The notes beneath the pieces are model-generated. The model worked only from the letters and a program-made list of their open reading frames with translations, did no database searches and was not told the DNA's origin. A program made the translations under genes and the position numbers. Of a stretch of 64,000 nucleotides of DNA, positions 1-7,372 are shown piece after piece. The stretch's first letter is position 1, and the number at the start of each line of letters is the position of its first letter. Origin of the DNA: Asticcacaulis sp. AC466 (GTDB lineage Bacteria > Pseudomonadota > Alphaproteobacteria > Caulobacterales > Caulobacteraceae); the NCBI RefSeq assembly GCF_000495815.1, contig NZ_AWGE01000007.1, positions 248,001 to 312,000 of the forward strand. Direction: 5' to 3'.

Positions 1-1010
1 GCTTCGACGGCAGCAGATTGGATCTGCTGAACCTTGAGCGTAATGTCTCGCGTGGCCTTTTCCGTCTGTTGAGACAGCGTCTTGACTTCAGAAGCGACGA
101 CCGCGAACCCCGCACCGTGTTCGCCAGCCCGGGCAGCTTCGATAGTGGCGTTAAGCGCTAAAAGATTGGTTTGCTGGGCGATACCGGTGATCATGTCCAC
201 AACCGCACTGATCTCGTCGGCGCTGCGGCTGAGTCGGCCCATCATGGCCGATGTCGATTCGGCCTCAGACGAAGCCCGAGCCGACACCTCGGTGGACAAC
301 TGGGTCGAGCCCGCGATCTCATTAGCGGTCTGCGACAATTCCTGCACCGTCATGGCCACTTTCTGCGCGCTCTCCGACGTAGACACGGCCACCGAAGCCA
401 CCTTGCCTGCACTTTCAGACGCAGCAAAGGCGGACTGGCTCATCTGATCTGAAGACGTGATCATGGCCTTTGACGATTGAGTCAGGCTTTCGAGCAAAAT
501 TCCGACCTGCGATTCCAGCTTGGCTCCCAATTCGTTCAGCGCTGATCGGCGCTCCGCCGCCAACTGCTCGGCATGGTGCGAGGCGTCCTCTTCAAGGCCG
601 CTCAGCTTCTGCCCATTGGCGCGCAGTATTTCCAGCGCGGATGCCAATCGGCCAATTTCGTCGGATCGTCCCTGCCCTTCGGCGGCCATACTGTAGTCGC
701 GACGGGCCAGGCGATCCGTATAATGGCTAAGGCGGTCAAGCGCAGAAAAAACTTCACGGTCAAAATAGACCGCCGCCACGACACCCGCGCACCCGACCAC
801 AATAGACGTTACCCAAATCATGCCGGCGAACGCCTTTTCCAGCGCCTGAGCCCGTGTAAGAGCAGCGCTGACCGCACCTGCCTGTGCTTGCGTCAATAGC
901 GCCCCGACCTCGCCGGTGTGATGCAGAGCGAAGAGTGTAGCCGTCGCCAGGCCGACAAAAAAGAGCGCCAAAAGCGCGCGGATACGGACCTTGATCGGGG
1001 GCAGACGCAC
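1..1010 (-). CDS. Methyl-accepting chemotaxis protein (C-terminal part cut by window edge)
   Basis: A transmembrane chemoreceptor that signals to the CheA kinase. I translated the reverse strand from a GTG at 1010, preceded by an AGGAA-type ribosome site. The 336 visible residues hold a membrane helix at about 11-30, a short periplasmic loop, a second helix at about 64-83, a HAMP region to about 137, and a signalling coiled coil. The hairpin-tip side carries [18 protein letters not shown] and [10 protein letters not shown], hallmarks of the family. The periplasmic segment is only about 35 residues, too short for a usual ligand-binding domain, so it may sense through the membrane or a partner. 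The end lies left of position 1. Confidence 0.93.
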   Translation of the reverse strand, partial: MRLPPIKVRIRALLALFFVGLATATLFALHHTGEVGALLTQAQAGAVSAALTRAQALEKAFAGMIWVTSIVVGCAGVVAAVYFDREVFSALDRLSHYTDRLARRDYSMAAEGQGRSDEIGRLASALEILRANGQKLSGLEEDASHHAEQLAAERRSALNELGAKLESQVGILLESLTQSSKAMITSSDQMSQSAFAASESAGKVASVAVSTSESAQKVAMTVQELSQTANEIAGSTQLSTEVSARASSEAESTSAMMGRLSRSADEISAVVDMITGIAQQTNLLALNATIEAARAGEHGAGFAVVASEVKTLSQQTEKATRDITLKVQQIQSAAVE

Positions 1011-1110
1011 AGGTGATTCCTCATCTATAGATTACCGCGCGACCTTCCAATGTTTCTGGTTAAATTGTCATGAAGAAATAATACGGAAACCGTTTCGCCT
1101 ATCAGGCGTA

Positions 1111-1126
1111 TTTACCATTCATTAAC
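1111..1126 (+). promoter_or_regulatory. Near-consensus CtrA box
   Basis: TTTA-N7-TTAA followed by CC, one base from the Caulobacterales CtrA motif TTAA-N7-TTAA. A CATAAC -10-like hexamer lies 12 bases further on at 1138-1143. It could serve the short rightward transcript ending at 1220 or the leftward chemoreceptor gene. Inference from sequence only. Confidence 0.35.
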
Positions 1127-1149
1127 CAGAATTCAGACATAACAGTGTT

Positions 1150-1220
1150 GTCTTTGCTTATTAAAGACACCCACCATCACCAAACTTCCAAAGCCCGAAA
1201 GCGATTTTCGGGCTTTTTTT
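1150..1220 (+). ncRNA. Candidate small RNA with two hairpins
   Basis: No rightward gene precedes a clear intrinsic terminator at 1191-1220. Just before it is a perfect 6-bp hairpin (GTCTTT 1150-1155 with AAAGAC 1163-1168). A CtrA-like box (1111-1126) plus a CATAAC hexamer (1138-1143) would place a start near 1150. The predicted product is about 70 bases with two stem-loops and no open reading frame of note. I recognise no known RNA family. Confidence 0.35.
1191..1220 (+). terminator. Intrinsic terminator
   Basis: A perfect 10-bp stem, AAGCCCGAAA (1191-1200) with TTTCGGGCTT (1206-1215), a 5-base loop and a run of T to 1220. It is strongest for rightward transcription, although no rightward coding gene lies upstream. 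Confidence 0.85.
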
Positions 1221-1283
1221 CGTTCGTGCTGAGGGCTTTGGCACAAAAAAACAGATAGCTGTGCAAAACTTCTGCCTTTAGGC

Positions 1284-1312
1284 TTGCAAAGCGCCGCCAT
1301 CCGTTGCTATAG
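1284..1312 (+). promoter_or_regulatory. Sigma-70-type promoter of tRNA-Asn
   Basis: TTGCAA (1284-1289), a 17-base spacer and CTATAG (1307-1312), followed by a GC-rich discriminator typical of stable-RNA promoters. The start would be near 1319-1320, about 17 bases before the mature tRNA. Confidence 0.6.
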
Positions 1313-1336
1313 GGGCCGCCTTGCCAAGCTTGTCGT

Positions 1337-1412
1337 TCCCCGATAGCTCAGTTGGTAGAGCATTCGACTGTTAATCGAATTGTCACAGGTTCGAGCCCTG
1401 TTCGGGGAGCCA
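1337..1412 (+). tRNA. tRNA-Asn (anticodon GTT), CCA encoded
   Basis: A 76-base cloverleaf. Acceptor TCCCCGA pairs with TCGGGGA, the D-arm contains AGCTCAGTTGGTAGAGC, the anticodon loop is CTGTTAA, and the T-arm carries GGTTCGAGCC. Discriminator G is followed by CCA. A perfect 10-bp inverted repeat, TTGCCAAGCT (1321-1330) and AGCTTGGCAA (1412-1421), brackets the gene and would extend the acceptor helix in the precursor. Confidence 0.97.
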
Positions 1413-1624
1413 GCTTGGCAAGTATCCACTTTCTACTGAGGTGGAAGAAAATCCCTTAAAATTTGGCTCTTGAGTGGCTCGACATCTCGCCATGATTTTG
1501 CATGTCGCGTCGCATCCCACGTGGGTAATAGGTAGTATGCCGCTTTGAAAGTGGTCATGACAAAGTCACCACGTAGCGCATGGGACCGCCTTTGGGGAAA
1601 GCTTGGCGATGAACTCGGTAAGGC

Positions 1625-2209
1625 TTAAGCGCCAAAAATGTGAAGAGCGGCATACTGTAACAGCATAATCGTCTTGCCGTCCCGAATTTCCCCAGAGACG
1701 ATCATCGACATGGCCACATCAATGCCAAGCTCAAGCACTTCAATATCTTCGCCTTCATCTGCCTTACCGCCGCCATCGGACACACGATCGGAAGGCGCAT
1801 ATCGGCCCACAAAGAAGTAGAGCTTCTCCGTGACTGACCCCGGACTCATGTAAGCTTCGAAAATCGGCACCACGTCATGGATTCTGTAGCCGGTTTCCTC
1901 CTCCGCTTCGGCGCGAATACGTTCAGCGGGGCTGACTTGATCCAGTAATCCGGCCGGGGCCTCAATAAGGAGATCGTCTGCGCCATTGACGAATGCCGGA
2001 AAGCGGAATTGCCGGACTAAAATCACGGTGCGTCGCGCAGCGTCGTACATCAATATGACGGCTCCGTTTCCGCGATCATAGGTTTCCCGCGCCTGCCGCT
2101 GCCAACTGCCGTCTCGCCTTTGAAACAGGAAGGTTGTCTTCCTCAGAACATACCAGTCCTCCGACAGCGTCTGGACAGACTCAATTTTTACCCGATCGGA
2201 TAAATGCAT
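1625..2209 (-). CDS. nudK: NudK-type NUDIX hydrolase (GDP-mannose / ADP-ribose pyrophosphatase-like)
   Basis: Probably hydrolyses nucleotide-sugar diphosphates such as GDP-mannose. The 194-residue protein follows the E. coli NudK layout as I remember it: YDRGNGAVIL near 44-53, VRQFRFP near 65-71, the Nudix box at 87-108 (GLLDQVS through EAEEETGY), MSPGSVTE, and EIRDGKT near the C-terminus. The box keeps the metal-binding EAEEE segment, but its first glutamate position is serine. I prefer the ATG at 2209 with an AGGTG site over an upstream start at 2257, because it matches NudK length. It is divergent from the DeoR regulator. Confidence 0.85.
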   Translation of the reverse strand: MHLSDRVKIESVQTLSEDWYVLRKTTFLFQRRDGSWQRQARETYDRGNGAVILMYDAARRTVILVRQFRFPAFVNGADDLLIEAPAGLLDQVSPAERIRAEAEEETGYRIHDVVPIFEAYMSPGSVTEKLYFFVGRYAPSDRVSDGGGKADEGEDIEVLELGIDVAMSMIVSGEIRDGKTIMLLQYAALHIFGA

Positions 2210-2278
2210 AAACACCTCGCTTTCCCTCCATAAACGTGCAATATCATGCAGAGTCAATGATTATCGTGAAGGCTCGCC

Positions 2279-3043
2279 ATGTTAACCAAGGAGCGCAAAC
2301 TCCACATAATGTCCGTACTCGCCCGCGACGGTCGCTTGGTAGCCAAGACGCTCAGTCAGGAGTTGGGGCTATCCGAGGACACGATACGTCGGGATCTCCG
2401 GGAATTAGCTGCGACGGGACAGCTTCAGCGCGTGCATGGAGGCGCATTGCCGTCTTCGCCGGCGGTAGCCGACTTTTCCGTGCGTCAGAACCTCGCAGCA
2501 TCGGCTAAATCCCATATCGGCCAAACCGCGGCCAAGCTTGTACAGGCTGGACAAGTCGTTTTTCTGGACGGAGGGACGACCGCGATTCAGGTCGCTCGCC
2601 ATTTACCCGGTGATTTGACGGCGACCGTGGTTACTCATAGTCCGAGCATTGCCGTTGAACTGGTCGACCACCCCGGCATTTCAGTGGAAGTTATCGGCGG
2701 TCGGCTATTCAAACATTCTGTTGTATCGGTGGGGGCGGCAGCCATCGAGGCCGTGACGAGAGTCAGGCCCGACATTTTCTTTATGGGCGTAACGGGCGTT
2801 CATACCGACGCGGGCTTAACCACGGGGGACGCTGAAGAAGCAGCGGTAAAGCGTGCAATAAGTCGGCAATCCGGTGAAACGATTGTTCTGGCTTCGGGCG
2901 AGAAAATTGGGGCCGTTTCGCCTTTCCTGGTAATCCCCCTCGCCGAAGCCGATGTGCTCATCGTAGATGGAGCCTTACCAGCAAGCCTTGCAGATTCTTG
3001 CAACCGTTCGGGCGTATCGCTCATTTTGGCCCGTGATGCATAA
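2279..3043 (+). CDS. DeoR/GlpR-family transcriptional regulator
   Basis: A 254-residue DNA-binding repressor of the sugar-phosphate-sensing DeoR type. The N-terminal winged helix includes LSQELGLSEDTIRRDLRELA (about 25-44) and the family linker RVHGGALP. The C-terminal sensor domain resembles phosphosugar isomerases, with LDGGTTAIQVARHLP and later GVHTDAGLTTGDAEEAAVKRA. The start has a GAAGG-like site. Its target cannot be read here: nudK is divergent, a PadR gene follows, and no sugar-catabolic operon is adjacent, so the regulated genes may lie elsewhere. Confidence 0.9.
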   Translation: MLTKERKLHIMSVLARDGRLVAKTLSQELGLSEDTIRRDLRELAATGQLQRVHGGALPSSPAVADFSVRQNLAASAKSHIGQTAAKLVQAGQVVFLDGGTTAIQVARHLPGDLTATVVTHSPSIAVELVDHPGISVEVIGGRLFKHSVVSVGAAAIEAVTRVRPDIFFMGVTGVHTDAGLTTGDAEEAAVKRAISRQSGETIVLASGEKIGAVSPFLVIPLAEADVLIVDGALPASLADSCNRSGVSLILARDA

Positions 3044-3095
3044 TTAGAGCAAAGAGGTTCCCCTTCACGACCGGTTAAGGAAGCAGGAAATGCGC

Positions 3096-3123
3096 TTGAC
3101 TCTAAATCTATATAGGTAGATTT
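3096..3123 (+). promoter_or_regulatory. Promoter with palindromic operator before padR
   Basis: TTGACT (3096-3101) is followed by the perfect inverted repeat AAATCTA (3104-3110) / TAGATTT (3117-3123) across TATAGG, only 7 bases before the ATG at 3131. The symmetry and position suggest autorepression by the PadR protein. The leader must be very short. Inferred from sequence. Confidence 0.5.
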
Positions 3124-3130
3124 ATTGAGC

Positions 3131-3442
3131 ATGAAACGAAATCGCGCCCTATCGACCCAAGCCCATGCCGTGCTTGCCGCCCTCCTTGCGGCGGGCAACG
3201 ACTGGTGTCACGGCTATGAATTGGCCAAACAGGCCAATATCAAATCCGGCACACTGTACCCGCTCCTTATCCGCCTCGAATCCCAGGGCTATCTGGAAGC
3301 CGTCTGGCAAGAGGCGGCCGAAACCGGCCGCCCACCAAGGCACGCCTATCGCCTCACTGCCACAGGCAGGCAACTTGCCCGCGACGGCTTGGGTGAAACC
3401 GGCGCGGTATCCATTAAAAGTGGCGGGGGTGCAATCGCATGA
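3131..3442 (+). CDS. PadR-family transcriptional regulator
   Basis: A 103-residue winged-helix repressor. Recognisable PadR features are AVLAALLAAGNDWCHGYELA, then IKSGTLYPLLIRLESQGYLE (recognition helix and wing), and RPPRHAYRLTATGRQL. I start it at the ATG 3131; a TTG two codons upstream also reads in frame. It overlaps the following membrane-protein gene by 4 bases (ATGA), a strong sign of a two-gene operon. PadR proteins commonly repress a neighbouring membrane protein, which fits. Confidence 0.92.
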   Translation: MKRNRALSTQAHAVLAALLAAGNDWCHGYELAKQANIKSGTLYPLLIRLESQGYLEAVWQEAAETGRPPRHAYRLTATGRQLARDGLGETGAVSIKSGGGAIA

Positions 3443-4602
3443 CACTTGGGATCAGACGCCGAATCGCGCGTACGGTGTGCCTTATGCTGGAACGCCTGCT
3501 TCCAGATGCGCAAAAGCCTTGGGCCGGCGCGATTGAAGCCGAAACGGGATTGATCGAGGATGATGGCGAGGCATTGGCTTTCGCTCTCGAAAGCCTGGCA
3601 GGCCTGCTGCCTTGGGTGCTGTCTCATTTTCTGATGGCTCCCTTCCTTGCCTCAACGTCACACGGCGCGGCGATCCGACCACGCGCCGTCGGGTTCGGCT
3701 GCGCCACGGCGGCGACCTGGCTTGGTATCGTGTATATGGGCGTTTCCGGCGCGCCCATGCGATATCTGATCAGCAATCTGGCCGCCCTTCTGTTAGGCGG
3801 CCTCGCCCTGGCGGCCTTCGGCGTCACGGTATCCAAGACACCGCGTTGGCAGGGAATGCTCAATCTGGCAATGGGTTGCGGCCTTCTCTTGACTGCCTTG
3901 TTCGGATACAGGATGGACGGCGTTGCGCGATGGATCGACCTTGGCCATCTCCTACTCCAGCCCAGCTTCATTTTCCTGCCTGTGCTCATCGTGAGCTTTG
4001 CCCGAGCATCCGGCGGCCTGTCGCTTGCCGGCGTGGTGATCGCCGCCACGGCCCTGGCCCTCCAGCCCGACCGGGCAATGGCTTGCGTCCTCGCCGCAGG
4101 TCTGGCCGTACGTGTAGCTACCCACGCGGATCGCTATGCCGTATTGGCCTTTATCGCGAGTCTGGCAGCCTTCATTGCAACCCTTGTCCAGCCAGATACC
4201 CTCCCGGCTACCCCTTATGTAGAGAAGGTTCTTTTCGCGGCGTTCAACCTCCACCCCTTATCCGGTTTGGCAGTCCTCGGCGGCTTCGCGCTCTTGATTG
4301 TTCCCGCCGCCTTAGGTGGGAGGTACGATAAAGCCAATGGTGATATCTACCTGACATTCGGAGCCGTGTGGCTTACCGCGCTTATAGCGTCCGTCCTCGG
4401 CAACTACCCCACACCGGTTGTGGGCTACGGTGGCAGCGCCATCCTTGGCTATGTCCTGAGCCTCTGGCTTTTGCCAAAGGCGCCCTCGAGAAACACGGGC
4501 ACGCAAGCCAAAACCCAGCGGCAACTACAAAACGCACCGCCCCCTGACAGACATCTCAACAGTAACGATAGCCGCATCGCAGTTGTCCGTGCCGCGCCAT
4601 AG
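3439..4602 (+). CDS. Divergent SEDS-like (FtsW/RodA-related) multi-pass membrane protein
   Basis: A 387-residue membrane protein with about nine or ten hydrophobic segments after a soluble N-terminal stretch (1-50: LLPDAQKPWAGAIEAE, then FALESLAG), of a kind seen in PadR-linked membrane proteins. Several short blocks match FtsW/RodA landmarks: RWIDLG (164-169), LLQPS (172-176), QPD (209-211) and NYPTPVVGYGGSA (322-334, like PLPFVSYGGSS). The family's catalytic-aspartate extracellular loop with its DFIF-like motif is not visible, so glycosyltransferase activity is doubtful. A hydrophilic tail follows residue 347. Translationally coupled to padR. I infer a cell-envelope role; an alternative is an unrelated membrane protein with convergent motifs. 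Confidence 0.7.
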   Translation: MTLGIRRRIARTVCLMLERLLPDAQKPWAGAIEAETGLIEDDGEALAFALESLAGLLPWVLSHFLMAPFLASTSHGAAIRPRAVGFGCATAATWLGIVYMGVSGAPMRYLISNLAALLLGGLALAAFGVTVSKTPRWQGMLNLAMGCGLLLTALFGYRMDGVARWIDLGHLLLQPSFIFLPVLIVSFARASGGLSLAGVVIAATALALQPDRAMACVLAAGLAVRVATHADRYAVLAFIASLAAFIATLVQPDTLPATPYVEKVLFAAFNLHPLSGLAVLGGFALLIVPAALGGRYDKANGDIYLTFGAVWLTALIASVLGNYPTPVVGYGGSAILGYVLSLWLLPKAPSRNTGTQAKTQRQLQNAPPPDRHLNSNDSRIAVVRAAP

Positions 4603-4833
4603 AATGGCAGACTGTGTCACCGCTTTAGCTCATTGATAGGGGCCGGTCCGGACTACCCGGCGCTCTACCTGTCAAACGGATTATATGATGCCTATGGCAA
4701 TTTCGAAGGCACAGAACGACTGGCCCGCACCGCGACAGCTCACGGTATGCAGGTAGAGCGGCATCCCCTATACGGCGGGCATTGCGCGATCGATGTGCCG
4801 TCTTTGTCTGCTTTCCTCGCGAGCGACATCTAA
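4603..4833 (+). pseudogene. Remnant of an alpha/beta hydrolase (C-terminal piece)
   Basis: The frame from 4603 to 4833 reads as the end of a hydrolase: ALYLSNGLYDAYGNFEG..ERLA, then HPLYGGHCAID and SLSAFLAS. This resembles the acidic-residue strand and catalytic-histidine region of dienelactone-hydrolase-type enzymes. There is no nucleophile elbow, no oxyanion region and no good ATG; the first possible start is TTG at 4633. It lies in the same frame as the preceding SEDS-like gene, directly after its TAG. I read it as a truncated relic left by deletion or fusion rather than a working gene. Confidence 0.5.
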
Positions 4834-4922
4834 GCGAATCCTGAGCAGGCAAACTGCCGCTTAGTCATCACACCTGAGCCAGACACGATAGGCTCATCAT
4901 CTTTCATGACGATGAGAGCGCG

Positions 4923-5192
4923 TCATTCTTTACGACTCAGTTCGCGCGAGATTTCATCTCGCCACTCTTCAAAATCAGCAATCCCATACAGAAATTGACC
5001 ATCAGGTTCCCGGGTATCAGCAAGTCCAATCGTAGCAAGCGCGTGACCACATCCGTCTGGAAGGGTCGCCTCCTTATCTTCATGAATAATCAAAGCCGCC
5101 CAGTCCGAAGCTTCCTTAGGCGACAAAGAACCATCAATTAATTTATCGAAAACAACCAAAATCTGATCGGAAAGGCTCGCCGCCTGCGTCAT
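4923..5192 (-). CDS. Small hypothetical protein, immunity-like composition
   Basis: An 89-residue acidic soluble protein with no signal or membrane segment. The ATG at 5192 has AGGA eight bases upstream. It reads FDKLIDGSLSPKEASDWAAL near the N-terminus and FLYGIADFEEWRDEI near the end, a pattern I associate loosely with small standalone proteins of unknown or immunity-type role. By eye the DNA is less GC-rich than its neighbours, which may mean recent acquisition. It stands alone between the hydrolase remnant and an empty stretch. Function unknown. Confidence 0.6.
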   Translation of the reverse strand: MTQAASLSDQILVVFDKLIDGSLSPKEASDWAALIIHEDKEATLPDGCGHALATIGLADTREPDGQFLYGIADFEEWRDEISRELSRKE

Positions 5193-5593
5193 CAATATCG
5201 TCCTTGATAATATCCATCCCCATCAATCGACACATGATGGGGCGATTTTATGTTGGATAAAATACACGTTCAGAGGATACCAGTGAATACCTAGGCCCCG
5301 CAAAGCTTCAACTACCTACGCCCCAACTCGCGGGCGCACTTAGCCTGGATATTGGCGACGGGTTTCGGGCGAAGCCTGAAAGCGCCGTTGCTAACCATCG
5401 GAGTTCATCCTCGAATCCATGCGCCCCCTTAAATATACATCGGGTCAAACCGCCGCGGCCCACATATGCGCGGAAGCCATACCTCCTTTCGAAAGGCCGC
5501 GCGGCACAAGTGGATACGACTCAAAGCGCACGGGCGCTCGACGTGGCGGGCATTTTCGTCTACCCGTCCCTTTCCGACAGCAAGGGAACGTAA
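5193..5593. other. 401-base stretch without a convincing gene
   Basis: I see no supported gene or RNA here. Short open frames exist but lack ribosome sites, recognisable motifs or plausible composition. The final bases carry the AAGG ribosome site of the DUF5009 gene. Confidence 0.6.
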
Positions 5594-6781
5594 ATGGCTC
5601 AGGCAGCAACAAGCGACGTAGTAACCCGGGTCGGTGCCATAGATATCTTACGGGCGCTGACCATGGTTTTAATGATCTTCGTCAATGACCTGGGATCGCT
5701 GACAGATATTCCAGCGTGGCTGGAACATGCGCAGCGCGACGTCGATGGCATGGGATTGGCTGATATTGTCTTCCCGGCCTTCCTTTTCATTGTCGGCATG
5801 TCGCTGCCCTTCGCCACGGAAAATCGACGGACCAGGGGCGATAGTGACGCCAAACTGATCTGGCACATTCTGCTGCGCACGTTCGCCTTGCTGGTAATGG
5901 GCGTATTCCTGGTCAATGGCGAAACCATCGATCCGGCTGCCACCGGTATAACGCAAACCATATGGAATCTTTTGGTCTCACTATGTGCCATTCTTATCTG
6001 GAACCTCTACCCGAAATCCATGTCGGCCTGGACACAATGGCTGCTCAAAGGATTTGGTATTATCGGTCTGATTATAATGGCGGGCGTCTATCGTGGCGAT
6101 GACGGCGCAATGTTCTCCCCCCAGTGGTGGGGCATATTGGGTCTGATCGGATGGTCTTATCTCATAGCTGCACTCGTGACCGTTAGTGCCCATGGCCGGC
6201 TGTGGGTATTGACAGGGGCCTGGCTCGTTTTGGCTGGCATAAGCTTCGCATGGGCATCCAATTTGGTGCCCACGCCTTTGCGCGCCCTGCCAGAGCCCCT
6301 TATCGACGGAACCATGCCGGCGCTGACTATGGGCGGCGTGATCATCGGCAAATTGTTTCAGACCTATCAAGCCAGTCGGAACAGCCGGCGCATGACGGTC
6401 GTTTTTCTGATACTGGCCGCTGTCCTTATCGGCTTGGGACTCTGCACCCGTCAGTTCTGGGGAATCTCGAAGCTTCGCGCCACACCCGCCTGGTTGTTCC
6501 TGTGCAGTGCCATTACCATCATTGCCTTCACGGCCCTGTATTGGCTGACAGATAGAGCCGGAAAAGCCAAATGGTTCGCCTTCATCAAGCCCGCCGGTAC
6601 GGATACACTGTTGTGCTATCTGACACCCGCTATTCTGGCCGCAGCTATTGTGGGGCTGCCCCACCTGCCTGATGCCTTGATGAGCGGCGGCATCGGACTG
6701 TTAAAGTCCCTGATGGTGGCTCTTGTCTGCGTGGGATTGACAGCAATCCTAACGCGTATTGGCGTTCGACTGAAGCTTTGA
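5594..6781 (+). CDS. DUF5009 / HGSNAT-like membrane acyltransferase
   Basis: A 395-residue multi-pass membrane protein of the family related to heparan-alpha-glucosaminide N-acetyltransferase and bacterial NagX-like proteins, proposed to move acetyl groups across the membrane onto sugars. The N-terminal signature is clear: AIDILRALTMVLMIFVND (about 15-32), DVDGMGLADIVFPAFLFIVG (about 49-68), GMSLPFA. About ten hydrophobic helices follow, with IDGTMPALTMGGVIIGKL in the second half. Start ATG with AAGG eight bases upstream. No sugar-utilisation genes are adjacent, so the substrate is open. Confidence 0.85.
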   Translation: MAQAATSDVVTRVGAIDILRALTMVLMIFVNDLGSLTDIPAWLEHAQRDVDGMGLADIVFPAFLFIVGMSLPFATENRRTRGDSDAKLIWHILLRTFALLVMGVFLVNGETIDPAATGITQTIWNLLVSLCAILIWNLYPKSMSAWTQWLLKGFGIIGLIIMAGVYRGDDGAMFSPQWWGILGLIGWSYLIAALVTVSAHGRLWVLTGAWLVLAGISFAWASNLVPTPLRALPEPLIDGTMPALTMGGVIIGKLFQTYQASRNSRRMTVVFLILAAVLIGLGLCTRQFWGISKLRATPAWLFLCSAITIIAFTALYWLTDRAGKAKWFAFIKPAGTDTLLCYLTPAILAAAIVGLPHLPDALMSGGIGLLKSLMVALVCVGLTAILTRIGVRLKL

Positions 6782-6938
6782 TAACCGCACGCTGGGCCGC
6801 AAGATATTAACAAGACGTAAGGGCATCGTAAGCGATTCTACATTTCCCGTTTTTACAATCGGTGACTCTGGCACCTATATTTTCCTTACCCACAAAAAAC
6901 GAGACTGGCTCTGTAGGTTGTTCACAGCGAGTTTTCCC

Positions 6939-7163
6939 ATGTTAAGCGCCACACTTCTTGACACTGCCAAGCCGTCTGCGCCACGCCATAGCGGCCGCGA
7001 GCACGTCATTTTCGAAACCATTGTGGCGCTGCTGGCGCTCATTCTTATTATCACCGGCTTCAGTCTTTATGTCAGCCAGTCTTTTACCCACGAAACCCAT
7101 GTTGGCGGCGCGCAGATCGTAGGTCACACGCAAGAACCGGCCTATTCTCTGGCGGAGATGTGA
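6939..7163 (+). CDS. Small single-pass membrane protein
   Basis: A 74-residue protein from ATG 6939. A hydrophilic N-terminus (SAPRHSGREH) precedes one membrane helix, VIFETIVALLALILIITGF, then a polar tail ending YSLAEM. An in-frame TTG at 6918 is an alternative start. The next gene begins 2 bases after its stop, so the pair is probably an operon. I do not recognise a family. Function unknown. Confidence 0.6.
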   Translation: MLSATLLDTAKPSAPRHSGREHVIFETIVALLALILIITGFSLYVSQSFTHETHVGGAQIVGHTQEPAYSLAEM

Positions 7164-7165
7164 CC

Positions 7166-7372
7166 ATGCCAGCGCGTTACGCCCCAGGACTGTTTGTGCC
7201 GACGCCATATATTTTGGCAGCCTTCTTCGCGCTGGTAATTATGGCACTTGTCGGCGCAAGGGCATTTTCCCAAGAACAGGCCGTTCATGCCGCGCAGGCC
7301 GCAGCGGCTGATGTCTATGTTCCCGATGACGAAAACGGACCGGTGACAGACGCGGTTCCCGAAAAATCCTAA
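7166..7372 (+). CDS. Small single-pass membrane protein
   Basis: A 68-residue protein from ATG 7166 (a GTG at 7160 overlapping the previous stop is also possible). One helix, PYILAAFFALVIMALVGA, is followed by an Ala-rich acidic tail (VYVPDDENGPVTDAVPEKS) that would probably face the periplasm. It follows the previous small membrane gene almost without a gap. Its stop overlaps the end of the convergent Lrp-type regulator by 4 bases. Family not recognised. Confidence 0.6.
   Translation: MPARYAPGLFVPTPYILAAFFALVIMALVGARAFSQEQAVHAAQAAAADVYVPDDENGPVTDAVPEKS

Noticed and set aside
4875-4896. Inverted repeat TGAGCC/GGCTCA between the hydrolase relic and the small gene
   Set aside because: Six pairs with a 10-base loop and no T-run; could occur by chance.
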